Below are positions 52,538-61,379 of a DNA stretch of 64,000 bases, piece after piece. The notes below the pieces were generated by a model, which saw nothing but the letters and a program-made list of their open reading frames with translations, was not told the DNA's origin and ran no database searches. The stretch is from Planctomycetota bacterium. GTDB taxonomy: Bacteria; Planctomycetota; UBA1135; GCA-002686595. Both the position numbers and the translations under genes were made by a program. Positions within the stretch are counted from its first letter, which is position 1, and each line of letters starts with the position of its first letter. Where the stretch lies: the NCBI GenBank assembly GCA_016872715.1, contig VGZD01000004.1, positions 1 through 64,000 on the forward strand. The letters are read 5' to 3'.

Positions 52538-53716
52538 ATGAACGACTTCGAGATCCTCACCCGCAGCGCCGTCGACGTGATCGAGAGCAGCGAGCTGCGC
52601 AAGCGCCTCGCGCACGCCGCGTCGAAGCACGCCAAGCTGCGCGTCAAGTTCGGCATGGACCCGAGCTCGCCCGACCTCCACGTGGGCCACTCGGTCCAAC
52701 TGCTGCGACTGCGCGCGATGCAGCAGGCGGGGCACCAGATCGTGCTGATCGTGGGCGACGCCACGGCGATGGTGGGGGATCCCTCCGGCCGCAACAAGCT
52801 GCGGCCGCAGCTCTCGCGCGAGGACGTCGAGCGCAACCTCGTCACGTATCAGGAGCAGGCCGCGCGCGTGCTCGACATGTCGCGCACCGAGGTGCACCGC
52901 AACTCCGAGTGGTTCGACACGATGCGCTTCGAGGACGTGCTGCGCCTCGCCGGCAAGGCGACGGTCGCGCGCATGCTCGAACGCGACACCTTCGAGAAGC
53001 GCATGCAGGCTGGTGAGGCGATCGGCGTCCACGAGTTCCTGTACCCGCTGATGCAAGGCTGGGACAGCGTGATGATCCGCTCCGACGTCGAGATCGGTGG
53101 CACCGACCAGCTCTTCAACCTGCTCGTCGGACGCGAACTGCAGGAAAAAGAAGGCCAAGCCCCGCAGATTTGCCTGACCTTCCCGCTGATCAACGGGCTC
53201 GACGGCCGCAAGATGTCGAAGAGCTACGGCAACTCCATCGGGCTCACCGAGAGCGCGGGCGAGATGTTCGGCAAGGTGATGAGCCTTGGCGACGACGTGA
53301 TGCGCACGTGGTTCACGCTGCTGACGGACCTGCCCGAGGCGGAGATCGCGGCGCTGCTCGCGGGTCACCCGCGCGCGGCCAAGGCGCGCCTAGGCGAGGA
53401 ACTCGCCGCGTTCTACCACGGCCGCGAAGCGGGCCGCGCCGCGAGCGCGGCCTTCGATCGAGTGTTCCGCGACCGCGAGCTGCCCAGCGACATCCCCGAG
53501 GTCGAACATGCGTGGCCCTCCGACGGCGTGCCGCTCGCGGTCCTGTGCCGCGATCTGGGACTCGCTCCGAGCTCGAGCGAGGCCCGCCGCACGATCGAGC
53601 AAGGCGGCGTCAAGCTGGCCGGAGAAGTCCAGCGGGACCCGAAGTTCGTCGTGCATCGCCCGAGCGCGCCGCTGCTGGTGCAGTTCGGCAAGCGCAAGCT
53701 CGTGCGCGTGCACTGA
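52538..53716 (+). CDS. tyrS: Tyrosyl-tRNA synthetase
   Basis: Class I aminoacyl-tRNA synthetase, 392 residues. HVGH (48-51) is the HIGH motif and KMSKS (225-229) is intact. GMDPSSPDLHVGHSVQLLRL and the C-terminal S4 RNA-binding domain (SSSEARRTIEQGGVKLAGE) fit the TyrRS branch close to TyrZ. GAGGGAAA precedes ATG 52538 at 8-9 bases, a standard Shine-Dalgarno site. Its stop codon lies in the first copy of a 34-bp triplicate repeat. Confidence 0.96.
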   Translation: MNDFEILTRSAVDVIESSELRKRLAHAASKHAKLRVKFGMDPSSPDLHVGHSVQLLRLRAMQQAGHQIVLIVGDATAMVGDPSGRNKLRPQLSREDVERNLVTYQEQAARVLDMSRTEVHRNSEWFDTMRFEDVLRLAGKATVARMLERDTFEKRMQAGEAIGVHEFLYPLMQGWDSVMIRSDVEIGGTDQLFNLLVGRELQEKEGQAPQICLTFPLINGLDGRKMSKSYGNSIGLTESAGEMFGKVMSLGDDVMRTWFTLLTDLPEAEIAALLAGHPRAAKARLGEELAAFYHGREAGRAASAAFDRVFRDRELPSDIPEVEHAWPSDGVPLAVLCRDLGLAPSSSEARRTIEQGGVKLAGEVQRDPKFVVHRPSAPLLVQFGKRKLVRVH

Positions 53717-53816
53717 ACGCGCGCTCAGCGGCGCGCGATGTGGTTCTCGAACGCGCGCTCAGCGGCGCGCGATGTGGTTCTCGAACGCGCGCTCAGCGGC
53801 GCGCGATGGGGATCTC
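53715..53816. repeat. 34-bp tandem repeat, 3 copies, spanning two gene ends
   Basis: Copies at 53715-53748, 53749-53782 and 53783-53816 (first two identical, third with two changes). Copy 1 begins inside the tyrS stop; copy 3 contains the stop and last codons of the convergent DUF1573 gene. On the minus strand each copy repeats an IARR-stop ending, so the 3' end of that gene has been duplicated twice. Confidence 0.95.
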
Positions 53817-54992
53817 GAAGCGGGCGTAGTTCGCGTCGTCGGTGGTGACGATGACGCGGCCAGCGAGCTTGCCGAGCGACACGTTCGCGCCCGGATCGAC
53901 ACTGATGCGCCAGCGCGCCGCGCGGCCATCCTGCACGGGAGCGGCGGGCTCGGTCTGCACGATCAGGCCCTCGGTGCCCGGCCCTTCGATGCTCGCGCCG
54001 GTGATCGCGATCGTCTGGCCCGCGAGCCGCGCGAAGAGCTCCGTGCGCGCGATCTCGCGACCGAGCTCGCCGTCGCGCAGGAACAGCATGCGCGCCGGAG
54101 CGACCTCGACGTCCTCGGTCGCCGTCCAACGCACCTTGACCTCGTAGGGACGGCCCTCGCCGACGCCGGAGGCGTCCGTGGTGGAGATGCGCAGCACGCG
54201 CTGCTGCGGTCCGAGCGGCAGGGGCGCTCGCACGGCGACGTGCAGGCTCCAGACCGAGGCGACGCCCATGGGACTCGCCTCGGCGAGCGTGGCGCCGATC
54301 TCTGGGCCGGTCTCCAACACGTCGAGCAAGCGTCGGCCCGAGTCGCCGATGGTGGCGATGTCGACGCGCCCGAGTGCGCCGCCGTTGCGCGGGATGCGCG
54401 CTAGGTCGAGCTCCGTCGGCACGCACTGGAAGGCGCTCAGGACCTTCATGCGCAGCTCGATCGACAGGTACGGGTCGTGGTCGTCGTCGGTCGTCAGGCG
54501 CACGACCACCAGCTTGTCCTTGTTGCGCGCGGGGGAGAGGCGGCTGTCGACGAACAGGGTGAGCTCGACCACCGCCTGCGGCGGCACCACGAGCACGCCG
54601 GAGGAAGCGCGCGCGTCGCCGACGATGCGCTCGCCCGCGGCGGTGAGCGCGGCGATCGAGGGAATCGTGCAGGAACAACCGGCGAGCACGCTGTCGATCG
54701 TGATGGCGTGGTCCTCGACGTTGCGCATCCGCACGGTGGCGGTGGTGGAATCGCCCAGCTCGAGGTCGCCGACGTCGACCCAGTTGGGGTGGGCGGGGTG
54801 CTGGGGATCGAGGAACACCAAGCCGCGCTCGTCTTGCCCGTGGACCTCGGCGCCCCCCTCCGCCTGTGCGTCGGCGTGCGCGTGGCCAGATGATTCGTGG
54901 CCGGACGAATCGTGGCCGCTGGGGACGTCGTCGGAGCAGCCGGGGAGCGACAGCAAGAGCGGAAGCAGGCAGGAGAGGATGCTGCGGGGCAT
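53793..54992 (-). CDS. DUF1573-domain lipoprotein
   Basis: 399 residues from ATG 54992. MPRSILSCLLPLLLSLPGC has a lipobox (Cys19). A His/Ser/Gly stretch (SGHDSSGHESSGHAHAD) from a 15-bp repeat follows and could bind metal. Then comes a DUF1573 domain (VDVGDLELGDSTTATVRMRN ... AGCSCT), an immunoglobulin-like ASPM/Hydin-type fold common in Planctomycetes and Bacteroidetes. The rest is beta-rich, with a second possible domain. Periplasmic or outer-membrane-attached. Function unknown. Convergent with tyrS; divergent from glyA. Confidence 0.85.
   Translation of the reverse strand: MPRSILSCLLPLLLSLPGCSDDVPSGHDSSGHESSGHAHADAQAEGGAEVHGQDERGLVFLDPQHPAHPNWVDVGDLELGDSTTATVRMRNVEDHAITIDSVLAGCSCTIPSIAALTAAGERIVGDARASSGVLVVPPQAVVELTLFVDSRLSPARNKDKLVVVRLTTDDDHDPYLSIELRMKVLSAFQCVPTELDLARIPRNGGALGRVDIATIGDSGRRLLDVLETGPEIGATLAEASPMGVASVWSLHVAVRAPLPLGPQQRVLRISTTDASGVGEGRPYEVKVRWTATEDVEVAPARMLFLRDGELGREIARTELFARLAGQTIAITGASIEGPGTEGLIVQTEPAAPVQDGRAARWRISVDPGANVSLGKLAGRVIVTTDDANYARFEIPIARR
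54881..54925. repeat. 15-bp tandem repeat, about 3 copies
   Basis: CGTGGCC recurs at 54881, 54896 and 54911 with exact 15-base spacing. On the minus strand it encodes the SGHDS/SGHES/SGH stretch right after the lipobox of the DUF1573 protein. Confidence 0.85.
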
Positions 54993-55033
54993 GGGGGCGG
55001 CGGGCGTGCGGGGCGCGGCGGGGGAGTGTGCAA

Positions 55034-55064
55034 TTGAACCGCGCGCCGCGCTAGGGACAATACT
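55034..55064 (+). promoter_or_regulatory. Candidate promoter of glyA
   Basis: TTGAAC (55034-55039) and GACAAT (55056-55061), 16 bases apart, or the overlapping AATACT (55059-55064), lie 6-9 bases before ATG 55071. It is the only start region here with a recognisable -35-like element. Confidence 0.4.
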
Positions 55065-55070
55065 CGTGCC

Positions 55071-56348
55071 ATGCACAACACCACCGCGACCAACCCCTCG
55101 AGCGCCTCGCCCCTCGCCGCAGCCCGCACCGACCTTGCCCTGTGGGGGGCCGTCGCGCAGGAGACGCACCGTCAGGAGAGCCAGCTCGAGCTGATCGCGA
55201 GTGAGAACCACACCTCGCGCGAGGTCATGGCCGCCATGGGCACGGTGCTCACGAACAAGTACGCCGAGGGCTACCCCGGCAAGCGCTACTACGGCGGCTG
55301 CGAGTTCGTCGACGTGGTGGAAGACCTCGCCCGCGACCGCGCTAAGGAGCTGTTTGGCGCCGCCCACGCCAACGTGCAGGCCCACAGCGGAACGCAGGCC
55401 AACGTCGCGGCCCTGATGGCGCTCGCCAAGCCCCGCGACCGCGTGCTCGCCATGTCGCTCGACCACGGCGGACACCTCTCGCACGGCCACCCCAAGAACT
55501 TCTCGGGCCTGTTCTACGAGTTCCAGAGCTACGGGGTCGAGAAGGGCAGCGAGCTGCTCGACATGGATCGCGTGCGCGCGAAGGCGCTCGAGTTCAAGCC
55601 CGCCGTGATCATGGCCGGCGCGTCGGCCTACTCACGCGGCATCGACTTCGCGGCCTTCGGCGCCATCGCGCGCGAGGTCGGAGCGAAATTGATCGTCGAT
55701 CAGGCGCACATCGCGGGCCTCGTCGCGGGCGGAATGCACGCAACGCCGGTGCCGCACGCCGACGTGGTGACGATGACGACGCACAAGACCCTGCGCGGCC
55801 CGCGCGGCGGCGCGATCGTGTGCAACGACGAGAACGTCGCCAAGGCGATCAACTCGGCGGTGTTCCCCGGCGATCAGGGCGGTCCGTTCATGCACGTCAT
55901 CGCGGCCAAGGCGGTCGCCTTCCGTGAAGCGCTCGCGCCGGAGTTTGGCGCCTATGCCAAGCAGGTGTGCGCCAACGCCAAGGTGCTCGCCGAGGCGCTC
56001 GCCGCGCGCGGACTGCGCATCGTGTCGGGCGGCACCGACAACCACCTGATGCTCGTCGACGTCACGCCGATGAAGCTCACGGGCAAGGACGCCGAGCACG
56101 TGCTGCACTCGGTCGACCTGACCTGCAACAAGAACCTGATCCCCTACGACCAAAACCCGCCCATGAAGGCCTCGGGTGTGCGTCTGGGCACCGCCGCCAT
56201 CACCACGCGCGGCCTGCGCGAGACGCACATGCGCCAACTCGGGAACTGGATCGCCGACGTGCTCGCCGAGCCGACCAACGCGTCGGTGGCCGCACGCGTG
56301 AAGCGCGAAGTCGCGGAGCTCTGCCGCGCACATCCGATCTACGCCTGA
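55071..56348 (+). CDS. glyA: Serine hydroxymethyltransferase
   Basis: PLP enzyme interconverting serine and glycine with tetrahydrofolate; main source of one-carbon units. 425 residues. [21 protein letters not shown] and [17 protein letters not shown] are conserved; Lys239 in [13 protein letters not shown] forms the Schiff base. ATG 55071 lies just after a promoter-like element. Divergent from the DUF1573 gene across 78 bases. Confidence 0.97.
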   Translation: MHNTTATNPSSASPLAAARTDLALWGAVAQETHRQESQLELIASENHTSREVMAAMGTVLTNKYAEGYPGKRYYGGCEFVDVVEDLARDRAKELFGAAHANVQAHSGTQANVAALMALAKPRDRVLAMSLDHGGHLSHGHPKNFSGLFYEFQSYGVEKGSELLDMDRVRAKALEFKPAVIMAGASAYSRGIDFAAFGAIAREVGAKLIVDQAHIAGLVAGGMHATPVPHADVVTMTTHKTLRGPRGGAIVCNDENVAKAINSAVFPGDQGGPFMHVIAAKAVAFREALAPEFGAYAKQVCANAKVLAEALAARGLRIVSGGTDNHLMLVDVTPMKLTGKDAEHVLHSVDLTCNKNLIPYDQNPPMKASGVRLGTAAITTRGLRETHMRQLGNWIADVLAEPTNASVAARVKREVAELCRAHPIYA

Positions 56349-56372
56349 GGCGCGAGCGCTGAAGCCGCCCGC

Positions 56373-56645
56373 TCAGGCGCTGCGGCGATAGCCCAGGCGC
56401 TTGAGCACCTCGAGCACCTCGCCCCAGGTCGGAAACGGCTTGCGCTCGCTGCGCTTGTAGGCGTCGATCGCGTTGGCGAACTCGAGCACCTCGCCGCGCG
56501 ACTCGCCCGCGTCGACGAGCTGTGCTTCCGGAGGCAGGACGGGCTGCGCCTGCGGGACCTTCTTGGACTTGCGGACGCGCAGCGTGGGTGCGCGCTTCGC
56601 CCCCTTGGCAAGCGGGGACTTGCTCGGCTTGGTGGGTTCGCTCAT
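56373..56645 (-). CDS. Small conserved hypothetical protein
   Basis: 90 residues from ATG 56645. A Lys/Ser/Pro-rich basic N-terminal third, then a helical C-terminus with [20 protein letters not shown] and [14 protein letters not shown] recall similar fPTW-EVLEVL-LGYRK endings in small planctomycete proteins but cannot name a family. No membrane segment. Convergent with glyA (24 bases between stops) and 75 bases downstream, on the same strand, of the end of mtnA. Function unknown. Confidence 0.7.
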   Translation of the reverse strand: MSEPTKPSKSPLAKGAKRAPTLRVRKSKKVPQAQPVLPPEAQLVDAGESRGEVLEFANAIDAYKRSERKPFPTWGEVLEVLKRLGYRRSA

Positions 56646-56720
56646 GGCCAGTCTGTATCGGCCCCTCGCCGGGCGCCGGCTCAAGCGAGAAGCGAAAAAA
56701 ACGCGCGCTCGGGCGAGGGC

Positions 56721-57779
56721 TCAGAGCACGCCGCCGCGCCGCAGCGCGGCCTCGACGGACTGGGGATTGGGCCGTTCGATCAGCCCGACTTCCGTCACGA
56801 TGCCCGTGACCAGCCGCGCGGGCGTGACGTCGAAGGCGGGGTTGTAGATGCGCACGCCCTCGGGCGCGGTGCGCTGGCCGAAGCCGCAGGCAACTTCTTC
56901 CGCCCCGCGCTCCTCGATCGGAATCTCGGCGCCGGTCGCCATGCGCGCGTCGAAGGTCGACAGCGGTGCGCAGACGTAGAAGGGAATCCCGTGCTCGCGC
57001 GCGAGCACGGCGACGCCGTAGGTTCCGATCTTGTTGGCGACGTCGCCGTTGCGCGCGATGCGATCGGCGCCGACGAGCACCGCGTCGATGCGGCCCTCGA
57101 ACATCACGCGCGCCGCCATGTTGTCGGTGATCAGCGTGACGTCGATGCCCGAGCGGTGCAGCTCCCACGCCGTGAGCCGCGCGCCCTGCAGCAGCGGCCG
57201 CGTCTCGTCCGCGAACACGCGAATCGTCTTGCCCTGATCCCGAGCGACGTACACGGGTGCGAGCGCGGTGCCGTAGTCGACCGTGGCGAGGCCGCCGGCA
57301 TTGCAGTGCGTCAGCACCGTGCAGCCGTCGGGGAGCAGCTCGGCGCCCACCGCTCCGATGCGGCGGCAGATGGCCTTGTCCTGCTCGAACATCGCGCGCG
57401 CCTCCGCGAACAGCCCGTCGACGATCGGAGCGCGCGCGGCGTGGTCGCGCGTCGCGCGCGCCACCATGCGCTCGAGCGCCCAGAAGAGATTGACGGCCGT
57501 GGGGCGCGACTTGGCCAAGTAGGCGGCCGTTTCGCGCACGCGGCCGAGCGTGTCGTCGCGGTCGCGCTCGTCGAGCCGCTGGACGCCGAGCAGGAGTCCG
57601 AAGGCCGCGGCGACGCCGATGGCCGGTGCGCCGCGCACCGCGAGCCGGCGAATGCAATCGAACAGCTCCTCGACCGTGCGCACGTCGAGCACCACGTACT
57701 CGAGGGGCAGGCGAGTTTGGTCGATCAGCCGCACGTGGCCCGGACGGCCGCCTTCCCACAGGATCGTCGCGACGCTCAT
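56721..57779 (-). CDS. mtnA: Methylthioribose-1-phosphate isomerase
   Basis: Isomerises 5-methylthioribose-1-phosphate to the ribulose form in methionine salvage. 352 residues, eIF2B-like fold. RRLAVRGAPAIGVAAAFG is the N-terminal block, THCNAGGLATVDYGT carries the catalytic Cys, and VGADRIARNGDVANKIGTYG the catalytic Asp. No other methionine-salvage gene is nearby. Follows purC on the same strand with 19 bases between. Confidence 0.95.
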   Translation of the reverse strand: MSVATILWEGGRPGHVRLIDQTRLPLEYVVLDVRTVEELFDCIRRLAVRGAPAIGVAAAFGLLLGVQRLDERDRDDTLGRVRETAAYLAKSRPTAVNLFWALERMVARATRDHAARAPIVDGLFAEARAMFEQDKAICRRIGAVGAELLPDGCTVLTHCNAGGLATVDYGTALAPVYVARDQGKTIRVFADETRPLLQGARLTAWELHRSGIDVTLITDNMAARVMFEGRIDAVLVGADRIARNGDVANKIGTYGVAVLAREHGIPFYVCAPLSTFDARMATGAEIPIEERGAEEVACGFGQRTAPEGVRIYNPAFDVTPARLVTGIVTEVGLIERPNPQSVEAALRRGGVL

Positions 57780-57798
57780 GGCTCGGGGCGCGGCGGTC

Positions 57799-58713
57799 CT
57801 AGCCCGCGCCCGCGGGCACGCGACCGGTCACCTTGCGGCAGATTTCGAGGTACTTCTCGACCGTGCGCTCGATCACCGCGTTGCTGAGCGTCGGCGGCGG
57901 ATAGCGCTTGTTCCAGTCGAGCGTCTCGAGCCAGTCGCGCAGGTACTGCTTGTCGAAGCTCGGCGGATTGCTGCCCGGCCTCCACGACTGTGCCGGCCAA
58001 AAGCGCGAGGAATCCGGCGTGAGCGCCTCGTCGATCAACAGCAGCTTGCCGTTGCGCAGTCCGAACTCGAACTTCGTGTCCGCGAGCAGGATGCCCTGCG
58101 CGGCGAGCAGCTCGCTCGCGCGCCCAAACAGCGCGAGCGCCGCGCGCTCGGCGGCCTCGTACAGCTCGGATCCGACTCTCGCGCGCGCCTCGTCGGGCGT
58201 CAGCGGCAGGTCGTGCGCATCTTCCTTGGTCGTCGGCGTCAGGATCGGAACAGGCAGCTTCGATGCGAGCACCAGTCCCTCCGGCAGGGCGATCCCGCAC
58301 ACGCTGCGCGAGCGCTGGTATTCCTTGAGGCCCGATCCGGCGAGGTAACCGCGCACGACCCACTCGATCGGCGTCGGCTGGGCGCGGTGCACGAGCATGA
58401 CGCGCCCGCGCAGACGATCGCGCCACTCGTCGGACAGGCCCTCGACGTCGTCGACGGACGTGCTGACGAGGTGATTGGGCACGATGTCGCGCGTCTTTTC
58501 GAACCAGTGCGCGGCGAGCATCGTCAGCACCGCGCCCTTGAACGGCACGCCCTCGTTCATGATCACGTCGAAGGCCGACATTCGGTCGGACGTGACGAAC
58601 AGGAGGTGCTCGGCGTCGACGGCGTAGATGTCGCGCACCTTGCCGCTGGCGAGCCAGGTGACACCGGGGATCGCACGCTCGCGGCCGAGGTAGATCGCTT
58701 GGGTCTTGGTCAT
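57799..58713 (-). CDS. purC: Phosphoribosylaminoimidazole-succinocarboxamide synthase
   Basis: Adds aspartate to CAIR in de novo purine synthesis. 304 residues from ATG 58713, matching the longer yeast-like type rather than the 240-residue form. LASGKVRDIYAVD and TSDRMSAFDVIM open the ATP-binding part; VRGYLAGSGLKEY, LADTKFEFG and DEALTPDSSRFWP are conserved, as is FDKQYLRDWLE near the end. Divergent from aroA across 71 bases; CATACT on the minus strand at 58752-58747 is a possible -10 site. Confidence 0.96.
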   Translation of the reverse strand: MTKTQAIYLGRERAIPGVTWLASGKVRDIYAVDAEHLLFVTSDRMSAFDVIMNEGVPFKGAVLTMLAAHWFEKTRDIVPNHLVSTSVDDVEGLSDEWRDRLRGRVMLVHRAQPTPIEWVVRGYLAGSGLKEYQRSRSVCGIALPEGLVLASKLPVPILTPTTKEDAHDLPLTPDEARARVGSELYEAAERAALALFGRASELLAAQGILLADTKFEFGLRNGKLLLIDEALTPDSSRFWPAQSWRPGSNPPSFDKQYLRDWLETLDWNKRYPPPTLSNAVIERTVEKYLEICRKVTGRVPAGAG

Positions 58714-58770
58714 GGGGACGGGGCGGTCCTCTGGCCGCGGCGCGCGAGTATGCCCGCCGCTCGCGCGGGC

Positions 58771-58776
58771 TACAAT
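58771..58776 (+). promoter_or_regulatory. -10-like box TACAAT (in GCTACAAT) before aroA
   Basis: GCTACAAT, the closest match to TATAAT in this set, with 8 bases to GTG 58785; implies a leaderless or near-leaderless mRNA and supports the GTG start. Confidence 0.5.
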
Positions 58777-58784
58777 CGCGCCGC

Positions 58785-60149
58785 GTGGAGCCCGCCGAGC
58801 CTGCTGCGAGTGCGAAGGAGAGGGGCGAGTTGCGCCTGCGCGGACTCGCGCCACGGGGCTGCGTGCGCGGCGAATTTCGCGCCAGTGGATCGAAGTCGAT
58901 CGCCCAGCGCGCGCTCGTGCTCGCGAGCCTCGCCCGCGGCGAGACGCGCATCGCGGGCTTGCCGTCGGGCGAGGACGTGCGCGCCGCGCTGGCCGTGCTG
59001 CGCGCGGTCGGAGTGGACGTGCGCGAGATCGCCCCGGCCGCGCTCGCCGTCCGCGGAGCTCCGCCGGGGCCGCACCGCGGCTGGCGCGCGGCGGCGGCGC
59101 TGGAGTTGCACGAGAGCGGGACGCTCGCGCGCTTCGCGCTTGCCGTGGCGGGCCTGTGCGGACGGAGTGAGGACCGCTTCGAGTTGCGCGCCCGCGGCTC
59201 GCTCGCGCACAGGCGCAGTGACGCGCTCGTGCGCGCGCTCGAGGAGGCCGGCGTGCGCTTCGAGAGTCCGCCTTGGCCCGCGCGCATCGCTCCGATCGGT
59301 CCGCCGCCCAGCGTGCATTTGCGCGATCCGCGTTCGAGTCAGGAAGCGAGCGCGCTCGCGATGGCGTTGTGCGCGTGGCCCGACGAGAGCGAGCTCGCGA
59401 TCCACGGCGCGCTGCCGAGCGAGCCCTACTTCGAGCTCACCCTGCGCATGCTCGCGCAGTTCGGCGCCCGCGCCGAGCGCTGCGAGGCCGGACTGCGCCT
59501 GCGCGGACCGCTGAGCGCGCCCCGAACGCCGCTCTCGATCGAACCCGATGCCTCGAGCGGCGCGGTGGCGCTGGCGGCCGCGTGTCTGGGCAGCGGGGAA
59601 GTCTGCGCGCGTGGGCTGGAGCGCAACGCGCTGCAGGGCGACGTGCGCATCGCGGAGCATCTGCGCGCGTTCGGTTGTCGCGCGCTCTTCACGAACGCTG
59701 GCATCGTCGCCGCGGGCTTTCCTCAGCACGCGGCGCGCATCGACCTCGCGGGCGAGCCGGATCTCGCGCCCGTGCTGGCGGCGGTCGCGGCGGGCGCGGC
59801 GCTCGTCGATCCGTCGCGGACGAGCGTGCTGAGCGGACTGGGCACCTTGCCGGGCAAGGAGAGCTCGCGCATCGAGACGCTCGCGCGCGGCCTGCGCGCG
59901 GCGGGCTGGAGCGCGCAGGCCGGTCCCGACTGGCTGAGCATCGGCGCGGGCGAGTATCGCGGCGGAGCGGTCGTGCCCGCGGAGGTCGAGCTCCAAGCAC
60001 AGGCCGACCATCGCATGGTGTTCGCGTTCGCGTTGCTCGGACTGATTCGACCGGGCGTCTTCGTGCGCGATCCCGCGTGCGTCGCGAAGAGCTGGCCGAC
60101 GTTCTGGAACGACCTTGCGGCGCTCGGCGCGCGCACGCAGGCGCGCTGA
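58785..60149 (+). CDS. aroA: 3-phosphoshikimate 1-carboxyvinyltransferase (EPSP synthase), divergent
   Basis: Makes EPSP from shikimate-3-phosphate and PEP in the aromatic pathway. 454 residues from GTG 58785. ASGSKSIAQRALVLASLA is the SKSxxxR site, IEPDASSGAVALAAA the central block with Asp, and QADHRMVFAFALLG the DHR site. It departs from the norm at HESGTLARF (usually GNSGTTxR or GNAGTAxR) and GTLPGKESSRIE (usually LRxKESDR). It could still be active or could have drifted in specificity. A TACAAT box 8 bases upstream supports the start. Confidence 0.88.
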   Translation: MEPAEPAASAKERGELRLRGLAPRGCVRGEFRASGSKSIAQRALVLASLARGETRIAGLPSGEDVRAALAVLRAVGVDVREIAPAALAVRGAPPGPHRGWRAAAALELHESGTLARFALAVAGLCGRSEDRFELRARGSLAHRRSDALVRALEEAGVRFESPPWPARIAPIGPPPSVHLRDPRSSQEASALAMALCAWPDESELAIHGALPSEPYFELTLRMLAQFGARAERCEAGLRLRGPLSAPRTPLSIEPDASSGAVALAAACLGSGEVCARGLERNALQGDVRIAEHLRAFGCRALFTNAGIVAAGFPQHAARIDLAGEPDLAPVLAAVAAGAALVDPSRTSVLSGLGTLPGKESSRIETLARGLRAAGWSAQAGPDWLSIGAGEYRGGAVVPAEVELQAQADHRMVFAFALLGLIRPGVFVRDPACVAKSWPTFWNDLAALGARTQAR

Positions 60150-60195
60150 GCGGGGTGGCCGTGGAATGCGCGCGGTCGGTGCGCGCACTCGGAGG

Positions 60196-60201
60196 TATCT
60201 T
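60196..60201 (+). promoter_or_regulatory. -10-like box TATCTT before galE
   Basis: TATCTT with 8 bases to ATG 60210, directly downstream of GGAGG; positioned like the other boxes. Confidence 0.35.
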
Positions 60202-60209
60202 AGAACTCC

Positions 60210-61211
60210 ATGAGCACTGCCCCGAACTCCGTCCAAGGCCCCGTCCTCATCGCCGGCGGGGCCGGCTACATCGGCAGCCACACGGTGCGCCTGTTCCAAC
60301 AGCGCGGCATTCCGGTGTTCGTGGTCGACAACCTCTCGATCGGCCACCGCGACGCCGTGACGTGCGACTTCGTGCAGGCGGACATCGGCGACCGCGCCGC
60401 GCTTGAGCGCATCTTCGCCGAGCGCAAACCGCGCGCGGTGGTGCACTTCGCGGCCAAGGCCTACGTGGGGGAGAGCGTCGGCGATCCGGCCAAGTACTAC
60501 CGCGAGAACGTCGTCGCGAGCTTCACCCTGCTCGAGGCCATGCGCGCCGCGGGCTGCGGCGAGATCGTCTTCAGCTCGACCTGCGCCACCTACGGCAACC
60601 CGGTGCGCGTGCCGATCGACGAGGACCACCCGCAGCACCCGATCTCCCCCTACGGCCGCACCAAGCTGCACATCGAGCACATGCTCGAGGACTACTCGCG
60701 CGCCTATGGACTGCGCTTCGCGGCGCTGCGGTACTTCAACGCGGCCGGTGCGGCGCAGGACGGCAGCCTCGGCGAGCGCCACGACCCCGAGACGCACCTG
60801 ATCCCGCTCGTGCTCGACGCGGCCGCGGGCCTGCGCAAGGACATCGCGGTGTTCGGCGAGGACTACCCGACGCCCGATGGCACGTGCGTGCGCGACTACA
60901 TCCACGTCGAGGACTTGGCCGACGCCCACCTGCGCGCGCTCGCGCGGCTGCAGGGCGGCGCGAGCGCCATCAAGGTCAACCTCGGCACGGGACAGGGCTT
61001 CTCGGTGCGCCAAGTGATCGAGGCCGCGCGCGAGGCGACCGGACGGGCGATCCCCGTGCGGATGGCCCCGCGGCGCGAGGGCGATCCGGCGCAGGTCATG
61101 GCCGGTGGCACGCGCGCCCGCGACGTGCTCGGCTGGGTGCCGGCGCGACCGGCGCTGCGCGACATCGTGGCCGACGCCTGGCGCTTCCACTGCCGCCGCC
61201 GCGGCAACTAG
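60210..61211 (+). CDS. galE: UDP-glucose 4-epimerase
   Basis: 333 residues. GGAGYIGSHTVRLF binds NAD; SSTCATYG and SPYGRTKLHIE (YxxxK) form the active site; RYFNAAGA, HLIPLVLDAA and GTCVRDYIHVEDLADAH are diagnostic of GalE. Interconverts UDP-Glc and UDP-Gal (possibly the N-acetyl forms), feeding the surface glycans. ATG 60210 lies 8 bases after a TATCTT box. Confidence 0.95.
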   Translation: MSTAPNSVQGPVLIAGGAGYIGSHTVRLFQQRGIPVFVVDNLSIGHRDAVTCDFVQADIGDRAALERIFAERKPRAVVHFAAKAYVGESVGDPAKYYRENVVASFTLLEAMRAAGCGEIVFSSTCATYGNPVRVPIDEDHPQHPISPYGRTKLHIEHMLEDYSRAYGLRFAALRYFNAAGAAQDGSLGERHDPETHLIPLVLDAAAGLRKDIAVFGEDYPTPDGTCVRDYIHVEDLADAHLRALARLQGGASAIKVNLGTGQGFSVRQVIEAAREATGRAIPVRMAPRREGDPAQVMAGGTRARDVLGWVPARPALRDIVADAWRFHCRRRGN

Positions 61212-61221
61212 GAAACGGCAC

Positions 61222-61255
61222 TTCTGGCTCGATTTGGGCGTCGGCGGCGCCAGAA
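61222..61255 (+). terminator. Possible hairpin after galE
   Basis: TTCTGGC (61222-61228) and GCCAGAA (61249-61255) form a perfect 7-bp inverted repeat, loop 20 bases, 10 bases after the galE stop. No T-run follows, so intrinsic termination is uncertain. The rest of the gap to 61379 shows no gene or other signal. Confidence 0.25.
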
Positions 61256-61379
61256 TCTGGGCTCACCGCGCAGGGGCGCGGGCGACCGAGGCCGAGCGCG
61301 CGTGCGCCCGGCGCGTGCGGATCGTCCGCGACGGTTCCCTCGCGGAGCAGCGGCCGCGCGTCGGCCGCCCATCGCACCG

